Positions 55,601-64,000 of a stretch of 64,000 bases of DNA are shown one piece after another. Origin of the DNA: Girardinichthys multiradiatus (lineage: Eukaryota > Chordata > Actinopteri > Cyprinodontiformes > Goodeidae); assembly GCF_021462225.1 (NCBI RefSeq), contig NC_061812.1, positions 40,186,675-40,250,674 on the forward strand, given 5' to 3'. Numbering within the stretch: the stretch's first letter is position 1; every line of letters begins with the position of its first letter. A program made the position numbers and the translations under genes. The notes beneath the pieces are model-generated. The model was not told the origin of the DNA. It was given only the letters and a program-made list of their open reading frames with translations, and ran no database searches.

Positions 55601-55750
55601 TAGAGTACCAAACAACAACATACAGATGTTGCAAATGCACCTTTTTATTATATATGTGTATATTTGTATATTGTATATATGTATACACTTTAATGCAAAA
55701 AACAAAAACCAGAGAGCAAAGTGACAATAAAGCTGATTCTGATTCTGATC
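52654..55750 (+). mobile_element. Near-full-length LINE (Rex1/CR1 group) nested in an old Tc1
   Basis: The 3.1-kb plus-strand element begins near the ATG at 52664 and ends with ACAATAAAGCTGATTCTGAT and a (TTCTGA)-type tail. Tc1 text stops at about 52653 and resumes at about 55752, so the LINE inserted into that Tc1. It is more decayed than the LINE at 25.0-28.3 kb. Confidence 0.87.
52664..55600 (+). pseudogene. LINE ORF2 (endonuclease-reverse transcriptase), many frameshifts
   Basis: From MAASELR at 52664 the frame shifts near 52910 and again several times. Endonuclease motifs: ANVHSLSNKMDEL, FTETWL, ILGDFNSANL and FSDHYLIHL. RT motifs from 54142: TKKAGGPDNVSPSCLKACAN, VPKKPAILGLNDYRPVAL, LFVDFRSAFNTI, STGAPQG, then after a frameshift CVLSPLLFSLYTND and the intact catalytic box KFADDTTVIGL near 54930. 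The C-terminus has LLGTTISEDLRW and LPSGRCYR near 55510. In function it would nick DNA and reverse-transcribe its own RNA; at least five frame breaks make it inactive. Confidence 0.87.
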
Positions 55751-55751
55751 T

Positions 55752-56165
55752 TTACTTTGGAAGAGTTGCAGAGATTAACAGCTCAGGAATCTGGTGAAAA
55801 CTATTTGCACACCACATATCTTTATAGAAGAGTGGCAAAAGGAAAGCCATTATTGAAAGAAAGTCATCTCAGATTCCATTTGTAACAAGCCATGTTGGGC
55901 CCACAGCAAGATAGGTGCTCTGGTCAGATGAGACCAAGATTTTACTTTGCAACCAGCATGAACAATGCTATGGGTAGCAAAAAACTCACAGCCTGAACAC
56001 ACCATTCCAATAAAACAAGTGGTGGCACCATGATTCCACTGAGATGTTCTCTTCAGCTGTTGGAGAACTAAAAATACTGGCAGCTGTAATTGCAGCAACA
56101 AATGATACTAAGTATTGACTCATGCGAGACTCAATAGAAATGCACAAAATACTTGTAATTTTTTT
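55752..56165 (+). pseudogene. Old Tc1, right piece of the nested copy
   Basis: Resumes with GGAAGAGTTGCAGAGATTAA, continues through LYRRVAK-type text, a WSDETKI-like first-Asp region near 55925 and, after internal deletions, LAAVIAA..TKY* near 56080-56117. The catalytic second Asp and Glu are deleted. It ends near 56165 without a clear terminus. Confidence 0.75.
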
Positions 56166-56303
56166 TTGTTATTCCCATTCCATCCTGTCCAAGGTCATGA
56201 TGAGCTTTAGTGATTCCCAGCTGACAGTGAACTCCCTGGGGTACTCGCCAAGGAAAGCAGTGAAGGTCTGAATCACAGAACACCTAGGATATGCATGCAT
56301 TAG
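56166..56303. other. No recognised feature
   Basis: Short spacer between two Tc1 copies. Confidence 0.4.
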
Positions 56304-57515
56304 TTCATATATTTTAGATTCATTGCACACTAACTGAAATATTTCAGGTCTTTTATTGTCTTAATACGGATGATTGTGGCATACAGCTCATGAAAACCCA
56401 AAATTCCTATCTCACAAAATTAGCATATCATTAAAAGGGTCTCTAAACGAGCTATGAACCTAATCATCTGAATCAACGAGTTAACTCTAAACACCTGCAA
56501 AAGATTCCTGAGGCCTTTAAAACACCCAGCCTGGTTCATCACTCAAAACCCCAATCATGGGTAAGACTGCCGACCTGACTGCTGTCCAGAAGGCCACTAT
56601 TGACACCCTCAAGCAAGAGGGTAAGACAGAAAGAAATTTCTGAACGAATAGGCTGTTCCCAGAGTGCTGTATCAAGGCACCTCAGTGGGAAGTCTGTGGG
56701 AAGGAAAAAGTGTGGCAGAAAACGATGCACAACGAGAAGAGGTGACCGGACCCTGAGGAAGATTGTGGAGAAGGGCCGGTCCCAGACCTTAGGGGACCTG
56801 CGGAAGCAGTGGACTGAGTCTGGAGTAGAAACATCCAGAGCCACCGTGCACAGGCGTGTGCAGGAAATGGGCTACAGGTGCCGCATTCCCCAGGTCAAGC
56901 CACTTTTGAACCAGAAACAGCGACAGAAGCGCCTGACCTGGGCTACAGAGAAGCAGCACTGGACTGTTGCTCAGTGGTCCAAAGTACTTTTTTCAGATGA
57001 AAGCAAATTCTGCATGTCATTCGGAAATCAAGGTGCCAGAGTGTGGAGGAAGAGTGGGGAGAAGGAAATGCCAAAATGCCAGAAGTCCAGTGTCAAGTAC
57101 CCACAGTCAGTGATGGTCTGGGGTGCCGTGTCAGCTGCTGGTGTTGGTCCACTGTGTTGGTGCCACAGGCTGATTGCCTCCATGCCACGCCGCATTGAAG
57201 CAGTCATTTCTGCCAAAGGATTCCCGACCAAGTACTGAGTGCATAACTGTACATGATTATTTGAAGGTTGACGTTTTTTGTATTAAAAACACTTTTCTTT
57301 TATTGGTCGGATAAAATATGCTAATTTTGTGAGATAGGAATTTTGGGTTTTCATGAGCTGTATGCCAAAATCATCCGTATTAAGACAATAAAAGACCTGA
57401 AATATTTCAGTTAGTGTGCAATGAATCTAAAATATATGAATGTTAAATTTTCATCATGACATTATAGAAAATAATGAACTTTATCACAATATGCTAATAT
57501 TTTGAGAAGGACCTG
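56304..57515 (+). mobile_element. DD34E Tc1 copy B, catalytic half and left end deleted
   Basis: The right inverted repeat ends GAAGGACCTG at 57515 with TA at 57516-57517. The left repeat starts only at TTCATATATTTTAG (56304); the first 85 or so bases including the terminus are missing, so this copy should be immobile. It retains the promoter/5'-UTR region and the N-terminal half that copies A and C have lost. Confidence 0.9.
56557..57238 (+). pseudogene. Tc1 transposase N-terminal half, DD34E (copy B)
   Basis: The native start is MGKTADLTAVQKATIDTLKQ at 56557. A 2-base deletion near 56625 breaks the frame; it reopens at 56600 in another frame and runs 212 codons. Visible parts: first helix-turn-helix (EISERIGCSQSAVSRHLSGK), GRKKCGRKR linker, second helix-turn-helix, VLFSDESKF with the first catalytic Asp, then a jump from GAVSAAGVGPLC directly to CHRLIASMPRRIEAV. 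That in-frame deletion of about 330 bp removes the second Asp and the Glu. Confidence 0.88.
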
Positions 57516-57517
57516 TA

Positions 57518-58644
57518 TGTCCTTTGAAGATTTTGGTTTTGCAAACTCAAAGCTTTTCAATTCTTCTGAGCAGCCAGGTCCAAAACATCTTCTTCTCTGA
57601 GTGTGGGCAAATTTCAGGTTAGAATGCTGATGAGACTTCCTACTGAGGCAGATCTGATGATGAGCCTGCTAACGGGACTCGTCTTTTATCCTACACTTTC
57701 CCTTCTCACTCCATGCTTTTAAGTACCAGCATAGATTTGAAAAAACAAAAACAAAAAAGAATTGCACTCTTCATGCACTTCCCTCTACATCCTCTCCATT
57801 TTGTTTTGTTTTTCTCCTTCTCTTTCATTCCATCTGCACCTTCATTATTTCTTTCCATGCGTTTCTGTGTTTTTTCACCCTCTTCTGTTAGACATCTGAG
57901 CTAACAATCAATCCCATTTTATTCCGGTGAGAGAACAAATGGAAATCCAGCTGAGACTGTGGCAGCAGGTGAAGAACAAAGGCTTTTCTGGGACGCCGAC
58001 TCCCCCACTGCCTGCCCTGCCCTGCCTCTGCCTTGTTCTGCTGCAAAGATTCCAACCTGCTCCAGGTCCCTATCACCACCTCACAAACATCCAGGACTCC
58101 TCAGAGATGAAGGGACGCTGTGACCTTTCTGCCATCAATAGAATGTGGGGCTGTACGTGATCATTATGTGGAGAGAAATTGATGGGCTCAGATGGAGAAA
58201 ACACTGACTGGCCTGGAAGTTTTTCATCCATGCAACCATTTCTGTATTTTCTTCATAATTTATCTCGAACTTGTACTCTTTAAACAGGACTATTCATTGT
58301 ATTAATAGGGATTTAAATAAAGCCTTTACTGAAAGGTGACCAGTGCTAATATGGTGACCAATAACCTGTGATCAAAACAACTCACAACATGCTTGACAAG
58401 ATATTCTCTGTGCAGCACAAGAATATGTAGGATTTTCATTGACAGCAACTGATGTGATTAACTCACAACTGCTATTTTTACACATTTGCTTGCATATGAA
58501 TTAAGAAAATGTAAATGACAATGTAAACACAAATAGAGCTTTGCTCTTAGAAGTCTGAAAAAATCTAAGAAGTACATATACAATAGCTCTCAAAGTAATG
58601 AGAGGTACATTACAACAGAAAACATCAGTGTATTTGATTTATGT
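57518..58644. other. No recognised feature
   Basis: Non-coding DNA with pyrimidine-rich stretches near 57760-57890. Frames at 57713-57904 and 57927-58160 have no domain. Confidence 0.4.
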
Positions 58645-58880
58645 TTTATGTGTCACTCCAACACAATGTAGTAAACACTTGTGAAGTGGAAGGAAATTGA
58701 TATATGGTTTTCAAAGTCTTTTGGAGTATGTCTATGTCTATGATGCTGCCACTACCATGGGTCGCTGTGGGGAAGATGTATTCGGGTGATATGCATTGTA
58801 AGTTGTGTTCTGATTAATGCTCCCCCTGCACAGCCTGTCAGTTTAGGTGGACGGCAATATCTTGTTAGTTTGTGCTTCTT
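58645..58880 (-). mobile_element. Old Tc1 remnant, cut by an L2
   Basis: Terminal-repeat text (GTGAAGTGGAAGGAAATTGA) and minus-strand transposase scraps (ATGATGCTGCCACTACCATG; CCTGTCAGTTTAGGTGGACG) occur in family order with large internal deletions. The next family text, GTAGTTGTGCCATACTTTTT, is found only at 61468, so the L2 sits inside this copy. Confidence 0.7.
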
Positions 58881-58899
58881 GCAATATCGGTGTGTGGAA

Positions 58900-61215
58900 T
58901 ATTGCAGTCACAAAAAACTGCTTAGATACAATATTGGCTGGAATATGCTGTAGGGATCAGGGGATCAGGGGAACAGCGCTAGGCTCGTTTAAATCTTATC
59001 TGTCTGACAGATTCCAGTTTGTTCATGTAAATGATAAATCATCTTTAAACTCCAGGGTTAATTGTGGAGTACCACAGGGTTCAGTACTTGGGCCAATTCT
59101 CTTTACTATATATATGCTTCCAATAGGTCAAATTATCAGGCAGCATAGGATAAATGTTCACTGTTACGCTGATGATACTCAGCTTTCCTTATCCATAAAT
59201 CCTGATGAGCCCAACCAGTTAGATAGACTACAAACATGTCTTGAATATATAAAAACTTGGATGACTAAATTTTTTGCTTCTAAATTCAGACAAGACAGAA
59301 GTTGTCGTCTTTGGACTGGAGTCTTTAAAAAAGAAACTGCTTAGTCAATCACTTAACCTGGATGGCATTAAATTGACCTCCAGTGATAAAGTAAAAAAAC
59401 TTTGGTGTTAATTTTGACCAGGACATGTCATTTAAATCCCATATTAAACAGGTTTCTAGGATTTCCTTCTTTCACCTCCGGAACATTGCCAAAATTAGAA
59501 ATATCCTGTCCAGGAGTGACGCTGAAAAACTAGTCCATGCATTTGTTACTTTAAGGCTGGACTATTGTAATTCTTTACTATCAGGATGTCCACAAAATGC
59601 AATTAAAAGCCTTCAGCTGATTCAGAATGCTGCAGCAAGAGATCTGATGAAAATTAAAAAGAGAGATCATATTTCTCCTATTTTAGCTTCCCTTCACTGG
59701 CTCCCTGTTAAATCCAGAATATAATTTAAAATTCTCCTCCTCACATATAAAGCCCTTAATGATTTAGCTCCATCATACATCAGAGATCTGATTGTTCCAT
59801 ATGTTCCTAACAGAGCACTTCGTTCTCAGACTGCAGGTTTACTGGTGGTTCCTAGAGTCTCTAGAAGTAGAATGGGAGGCAGATCCTTTTGTTATCAGGC
59901 TCCTCTCCTGTGGAACTAGCTCCCGGTTTTGGTCCGTGAGGCAGACACCTTGTCTACTTTTAAGGCTGGGCTTAAAACTTTCCTTTTTGATAAAGCTTAT
60001 AGTTAGAGTGGCTTAGGTTATCAGGAAAGGAGCCTTCCTCCCTCCATGTTGGTTGGAGTAAGGGGGAGTGAGGTTTAGCCTAAACTGGCTCAGTTATGGT
60101 TGAGGTGCAAACACACCCTGCATTTCTGCTACCTGTATGACCCCCTCTCTTTTCCAATGGTTATAATCAGTCTGACAGAGGGAGGTATCCCAATCCTTGT
60201 GGTTTTTAGTATAACAATAACCATCAGTGGGACCCTTTGTGGGGTCTCTTGAGACGACATTGTTGTAAATAAGCGCCGTTTAACTAAATAATCTGAACTG
60301 AAACTATCTGTGTAGTTATGCTGCTATAGGCTTAGGCTGCTGGAGGACATAATGACCACTTTCACCCACTTCACTACATTCTCACAATACTCTCCAATTT
60401 TGCATTATTTGCTGTTATTTCAGCTTTTAACCTTGTTCTCTCTTTTCAATTCCTAGAAGCTGCACCTGGCCTGGCTCTGTGTCTGCCTGTGACACCTTTC
60501 TGGAGAGGGGAATTGTCCAAGCTTCTGCGGGCAACAACTTAATGCTCACCCTCTACCGATGATCCACATAGCCCTGTCTTTTAGTGTTTAACCCATTCTC
60601 TTTCCTAGACATGGCGATTGACTGAGCTTAACTGTAACTAACTGTATGTGCTCTCTTTCAGACTCTAACCTTGAAAACTGGCTCAGAGTTTATCTGTTCT
60701 TTCTTTCTAGGTGCAACGACTAAAGGAGCTACATCCATTAACATTTACTTTTCTTTCCCATAGAAAAGACTCCTGGATCAGTGCTTCTTTGTTCTCTTTG
60801 TGTTTCTGCTCTGTTCTCTCAAACCCCCAGTTGGTCGTGGCAGTTGGCCGCTCACACCGAGCCTGGTTTTGCTGGAGGTTTCTTCCTGTTAAAAGGGAGT
60901 TTTTCCTCTCCACTGTTGCTACATGCATGTTCAGTATGATGGATTGCTGCAAAGTCAACGCCAGTGACTGTCCACTGTCTCTACATGCTCATCCGGGAGG
61001 AGTTAATGCTGCAAGTCACTGACTGGATGCAATCTGCTGGGTTTCCTTAGACAGAAAAACCTTTTATTCAATTTGAATAAATAACTAGCTCTGACTGCAC
61101 TGTTCAATGGTTAGGATTAATTGGAATGTATGAACCTGACTTTGTGAAGTGCCTTGAGACAACATGTGTTGTGAATTGGCGCTATATAAATAAAACTGAA
61201 TTTAATTTAATTGAA
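58900..61215 (+). mobile_element. 5'-truncated L2 (Maui-like) LINE
   Basis: RT text starts near 58915 and the element ends with the diagnostic L2 tail TTGGCGCTATATAAATAAAA followed by short AATT/TTGAA repeats. A long 3'-UTR (about 60005-61140) matches the scrap at 5826-5955. Another fragment of the same family lies at 2246-2580. The endonuclease half is absent. Confidence 0.9.
58915..60006 (+). pseudogene. L2 reverse transcriptase C-terminal half
   Basis: GIRGTALGSFKSYLSDRFQF, RVNCGVPQGSVLGPILFTIY and the intact catalytic box HCYADDTQLSLSI are in one frame to about 59284. After a frameshift the C-terminus continues from 59425: SFKSHIKQVSRISFFHLRNI, LDYCNSLLSG, LQLIQNAAARDL and LASLHWLPVKSRI, then a stop and RMGGRSFCYQAPLLWN near 59870-59920. 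It would be the polymerase of the retrotransposon; loss of the N-terminus and frame breaks make it inactive. Confidence 0.87.
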
Positions 61216-61466
61216 TATTTGGTAGCTTGATATATTTCAAATGAAATGAATTCACATTCTATAGATCAATAATATTTGTGTCCAACTGGATTAGCTATAG
61301 CTGCCCTAAATGTCCACAACTGATGTATGTGTTTCGAGCCTAGGATGCTAATGAGAGAGTGGTGGGGATATTGTTTACATATGTGAAAAATAAGGGTTAA
61401 TCATGATCATAGTCATTATTGAAATTATGTAGTTTCTTGATATTGTACAACCCTAGCTTACAGTGT
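61216..61466. other. Short unassigned spacer
   Basis: About 250 bp between the L2 tail and the resumed old Tc1. No feature recognised. Confidence 0.4.
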
Positions 61467-61522
61467 AGTTGTGCCATACTTTTTCCATTTACCCTAATAG
61501 CTTAAACTGTGAAACATGTGTA
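61467..61522 (-). mobile_element. Old Tc1 remnant, continuation
   Basis: GTAGTTGTGCCATACTTTTT and CCATTTACCC continue the transposase N-terminal region interrupted at about 58876. It is cut at TA 61521-61522 by Tc1 copy C. Confidence 0.6.
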
Positions 61523-62370
61523 CTGGTCCTTCTCAAAATATTAGCATATTGTGATAAAGTTTATTATTTTCCATAATGTAATGATGAAAATTTAACATTC
61601 ATATATTTTAGATTCATTGCACACTAACTGAAATATTTAAGGTCTTTTATTGTCTTAATACGGATGATTTTGGCATACAGCTCATGAAAACCCAAAATTC
61701 CTATCTCACAAAATTAGCATATTTCATCCGACCAATAAAAGAAAAGTGTTTTTAATACAAAAAACGTCAACCTTCAAATAATCATGTACAGTTATGCACT
61801 CAATACTTGGTCGGGAATCCTTTGGCAGAAATGACTGCTTCAATGCGGCGTGGCATGGAGGCAATCAGCCTGTGGCACTGCTGAGGTCTTATGGAGGCCC
61901 AGGATGCTTCGATAGCGGCCTTTAGCTCATCCAGAGTGTTGGGTGTTGAGTCTCTCAACGTTCTCTTCACAATATCCCACAGATTCTCTATGGGGTTCAG
62001 GTCAGGAGAGTTGGCAGGCCAATTGAGCACAGTGATACCATGGTCAGTAAACCATTTACCAGTGGTTTTGGCACTGTGAGCAGGTGCCAGGTCGTGCTGA
62101 AAAATGAAATCTTCATCTCCATAAAGCTTTTCAGCAGATGGAAGCATGAAGTGCTCCAAAATCTCCTGATAGCTAGCTGCATTGACCCTGCCCTTGATAA
62201 AACACAGTGGACCAACACCAGCAGCTGACACGGCACCCCAGACCATCACTGACTGTGGGTACTTGACACTGGACTTCTGGCATTTTGGCATTTCCTTCTC
62301 CCCAGTCTTCCTCCAGACTCTGGCACCTTGATTTCCGAATGACATATGCTAATTTTTTGAGAAGGACCTG
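61523..62370 (-). mobile_element. DD34E Tc1 copy C, N-terminal half deleted
   Basis: TA at 61521-61522 and 62371-62372 flank an 848-bp unit. The left terminus reads CTGGTCCTTCTC, one substitution from CAGG. The right terminal repeat is reduced to its last 24 or so bases, joined directly to the transposase ORF near 62345. The deletion removed most of one inverted repeat, the 5'-UTR and the DNA-binding half, so the breakpoints differ from copy A. Confidence 0.92.
61800..62345 (-). CDS. Tc1 transposase C-terminal half, DD34E (copy C)
   Basis: An open frame of 181 codons, MSFGNQG to PTKY, differing from copy A at only five residues (for example MVWGAV against MVRGAV, and STPNT against SRPNT). 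The second Asp is residue 85 and the Glu residue 120. Here the first catalytic Asp is lost as well, because the deletion joins the terminal repeat immediately before the ATG. Probably inactive, yet uninterrupted. Confidence 0.88.
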   Translation of the reverse strand: MSFGNQGARVWRKTGEKEMPKCQKSSVKYPQSVMVWGAVSAAGVGPLCFIKGRVNAASYQEILEHFMLPSAEKLYGDEDFIFQHDLAPAHSAKTTGKWFTDHGITVLNWPANSPDLNPIENLWDIVKRTLRDSTPNTLDELKAAIEASWASIRPQQCHRLIASMPRRIEAVISAKGFPTKY

Positions 62371-62376
62371 TAATTC

Positions 62377-62491
62377 TACATGTGTTAATTCATAGTTTTG
62401 ATGCCTTCGGTGTGAAACTACAATATTCAGTCATGAAAATAGAGAAAACTCTTTGAATGAGAAGGTGTGTCCAAACTTTTGGTCTGTACTG
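62377..62491 (-). mobile_element. Terminal fragment of another Tc1 family
   Basis: GAATGAGAAGGTGTGTCCAA and ACTTTTGGTCTGTACTG, followed by TA, is the inverted-repeat end of a widespread fish Tc1 family whose terminus reads CAGTACAGACCAAAAG. Only one end is present. Confidence 0.7.
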
Positions 62492-62499
62492 TACATGAT

Positions 62500-62625
62500 T
62501 TAAAAAGTTTTTTTACAAATAAAAAACTGAAAAGTGCAGTGTGCAAAAGTATTCAGCCCCCTTTACTCTGACTGCAACAATTGCCTTCAGAATTGTAATA
62601 AACTACAGTATGGACAGAAGGCTAC
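62500..62625 (+). mobile_element. Terminal-region scrap of the CAGTGCCTTG Tc1 family
   Basis: TTTACAAATAAAAAACTGAA, TATTCAGCCCCCTTTACTCT and CAATTGCCTTCAGAATTG follow family order; no coding part remains. Confidence 0.6.
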
Positions 62626-64000
62626 TGGAATCATTGACCAACATAGTGCAGATACACAGTAAAAATGACAACTAACTGTACAGATAAAATAATGTCTATG
62701 TGAAAAAGATAAAAAGTCACTTTGAAGACCACTTTCTGTAACATTCTGCATTTAGCTTTCAGAGGACTTCCAGAGCTTTTTCATTTCAAACAAAGCCTTA
62801 ATGTTCTTCTCTTAGAATCACAGCTGAAAAATAATATATGATTTATAAAACTATATGTTTTGGGGAATTCAACATTTAAGCATGACAAAAATGTAATTTC
62901 TGCTGCTAAGCTTCTCTGTCTTAGCTCATTATCCCTGCATATGTCCACCTTCAGCTGCTGCTGTCAGTGTTGCTTCACAGGTTGGTGCAATTGACTGGCC
63001 TGTTTCCCTGCCTGACAATGGAGGATCAGTAATGGATAAAATAACATATTAATAGCTGCCTCACTGACTCATGGCTCAAAGATGTGTTTCATTAAAATCC
63101 AACCGAGATGTGTCAACCAGAAATGGCAGAAAACATTGAAGCAAGAGAGAACACGCCTGACAGAAGCACTAAAATTATATTTCACAGTATGTTCACAAGG
63201 AATTACAAGTGGAAAGATATAACAAGTTATCTGCACAGAACTTAAACGTACCACAGAACTTTATATATATTTAATTATACTAAATATCAGAAAAAACTAA
63301 GAATATCCTTTTTCATTTTTCACTTTAAGTAGATACACTGTATAAATAAATAAATAACTATTAAAAGAAGAATTTACTGATGTGTCACCATTTTCTGACT
63401 GAGGTCTCGTTGTGTCTACCCAATTTAAGATTCTTAAAATGAGTCAAGAAATATTACCCTGATATGAAGTGCAGCAAGAACACATAAACATAAGAACTAA
63501 TATTGTACCATGTTTTCTTTGAATACAGGATCAGCTATAATGGTATCTAATTGAAGATTGAACATTATCTCTTAAATAATCTGTAATCAATGCAGAATAT
63601 TCCAGTCCAGGTCCATATTCTGAGGTTTAAGCCTACTAACATAAAAGCCACAAACATTCCTCCTTTTTGGGTATTATACCGAGATTAAATTGAGCTACAG
63701 ATTTCCAAATGCAGTCCAGACTTATTAAAAACTGTGAAATAGTCCTTTACTTTAGTGTAAAAGGATGCTAATATTGCCACTGTTACTGTAGCAGCTGGCT
63801 GTTAACCAGTAACAGTACTCTATGTAAATAAATTGATTGTATTTTGTCTGTCCCTGTTTTCTTTTCTATCTAAAATGCAGAGTGAGGGAAGCCAGCCAAT
63901 TGGTGAGTCCTATTGTGTTGTCCACAGAACAGGACTACTTTTTTTTTTCCTACTACTTTTTTTCGTACTTCAAAATAAAACTCTCAGACATAGTTTTACA
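62626..64000. other. No recognised feature
   Basis: AT-rich non-coding DNA to the window end. The 61-codon minus frame at 63069-63254 has no domain. A poly-T run lies at about 63940-63963. Confidence 0.45.

Noticed and set aside
61891..62228. Plus-strand ORFs opposite the copy C transposase, and the equivalents opposite copy A
   Set aside because: They are antisense shadows of the transposase frame and recur only because the transposon copies are alike.

Overview
The window looks like teleost fish genomic DNA. It is AT-rich, has (CA)n/(CT)n microsatellites and long poly-G runs, and is packed with fish-type repeats: Tc1-like DNA transposons of at least five families, L2 (Maui-like) and Rex1/CR1-group LINEs, a Ty3/gypsy element with its LTR, a solo LTR and a tRNA-derived SINE. 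I found no exon of a host gene that I can support. Every protein-coding signal of substance is a transposase or a LINE/gypsy polyprotein, and nearly all are broken. Family assignments rest on reading translations and repeat ends by eye, without a database search.

Layout. 0-6.3 kb is a mosaic of LINE 3' ends, an L2 remnant interrupted by a gypsy LTR and gag-pro-RT remnant, a truncated DD37E Tc1 and an L2 3'-UTR scrap. 6.3-9.6 kb holds two GC-rich unassigned blocks, a solo LTR with target-site duplication and an old Tc1. 9.6-10.9 kb is a complete-ended but inactivated DD37E Tc1. 11.7-14.7 kb is an old Tc1 split by a 2,194-bp element with 774/773-bp terminal inverted repeats, the most unusual object here. 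14.8-25 kb has old Tc1 pieces, a 5'-truncated LINE ending in a snap-back inverted duplication, and otherwise plain sequence. 25.0-28.3 kb is a near-full-length minus-strand LINE with an intact endonuclease ORF. 28-51 kb is mostly unassigned non-coding DNA with scattered Tc1 copies, a SINE, microsatellites and perfect hairpins. 51.4-57.5 kb is a nested cluster: an old Tc1 interrupted by a younger DD34E Tc1 and by a 3.1-kb LINE, followed by another DD34E copy. 58.6-62.6 kb is a second cluster: an old Tc1 interrupted by an L2, then a third DD34E Tc1. The last 1.4 kb is featureless.

How the parts relate. The repeats do not form a pathway; they form a stratigraphy. Oldest are the degenerate CAGTGCCTTG-type Tc1 copies. 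L2, gypsy and Rex1-like LINEs were inserted into or beside them. Youngest are the DD34E Tc1 copies, which share 97% of residues in their surviving transposase halves. The long-inverted-repeat element at 11992-14185 is dated only as younger than the Tc1 it interrupts. Each of its arms carries a promoter-like segment, a start codon and a consensus splice donor, and a second mini-exon lies in the centre. It therefore looks like an internally deleted derivative of a larger, uncharacterised transposon encoding a SANT/trihelix-like protein.
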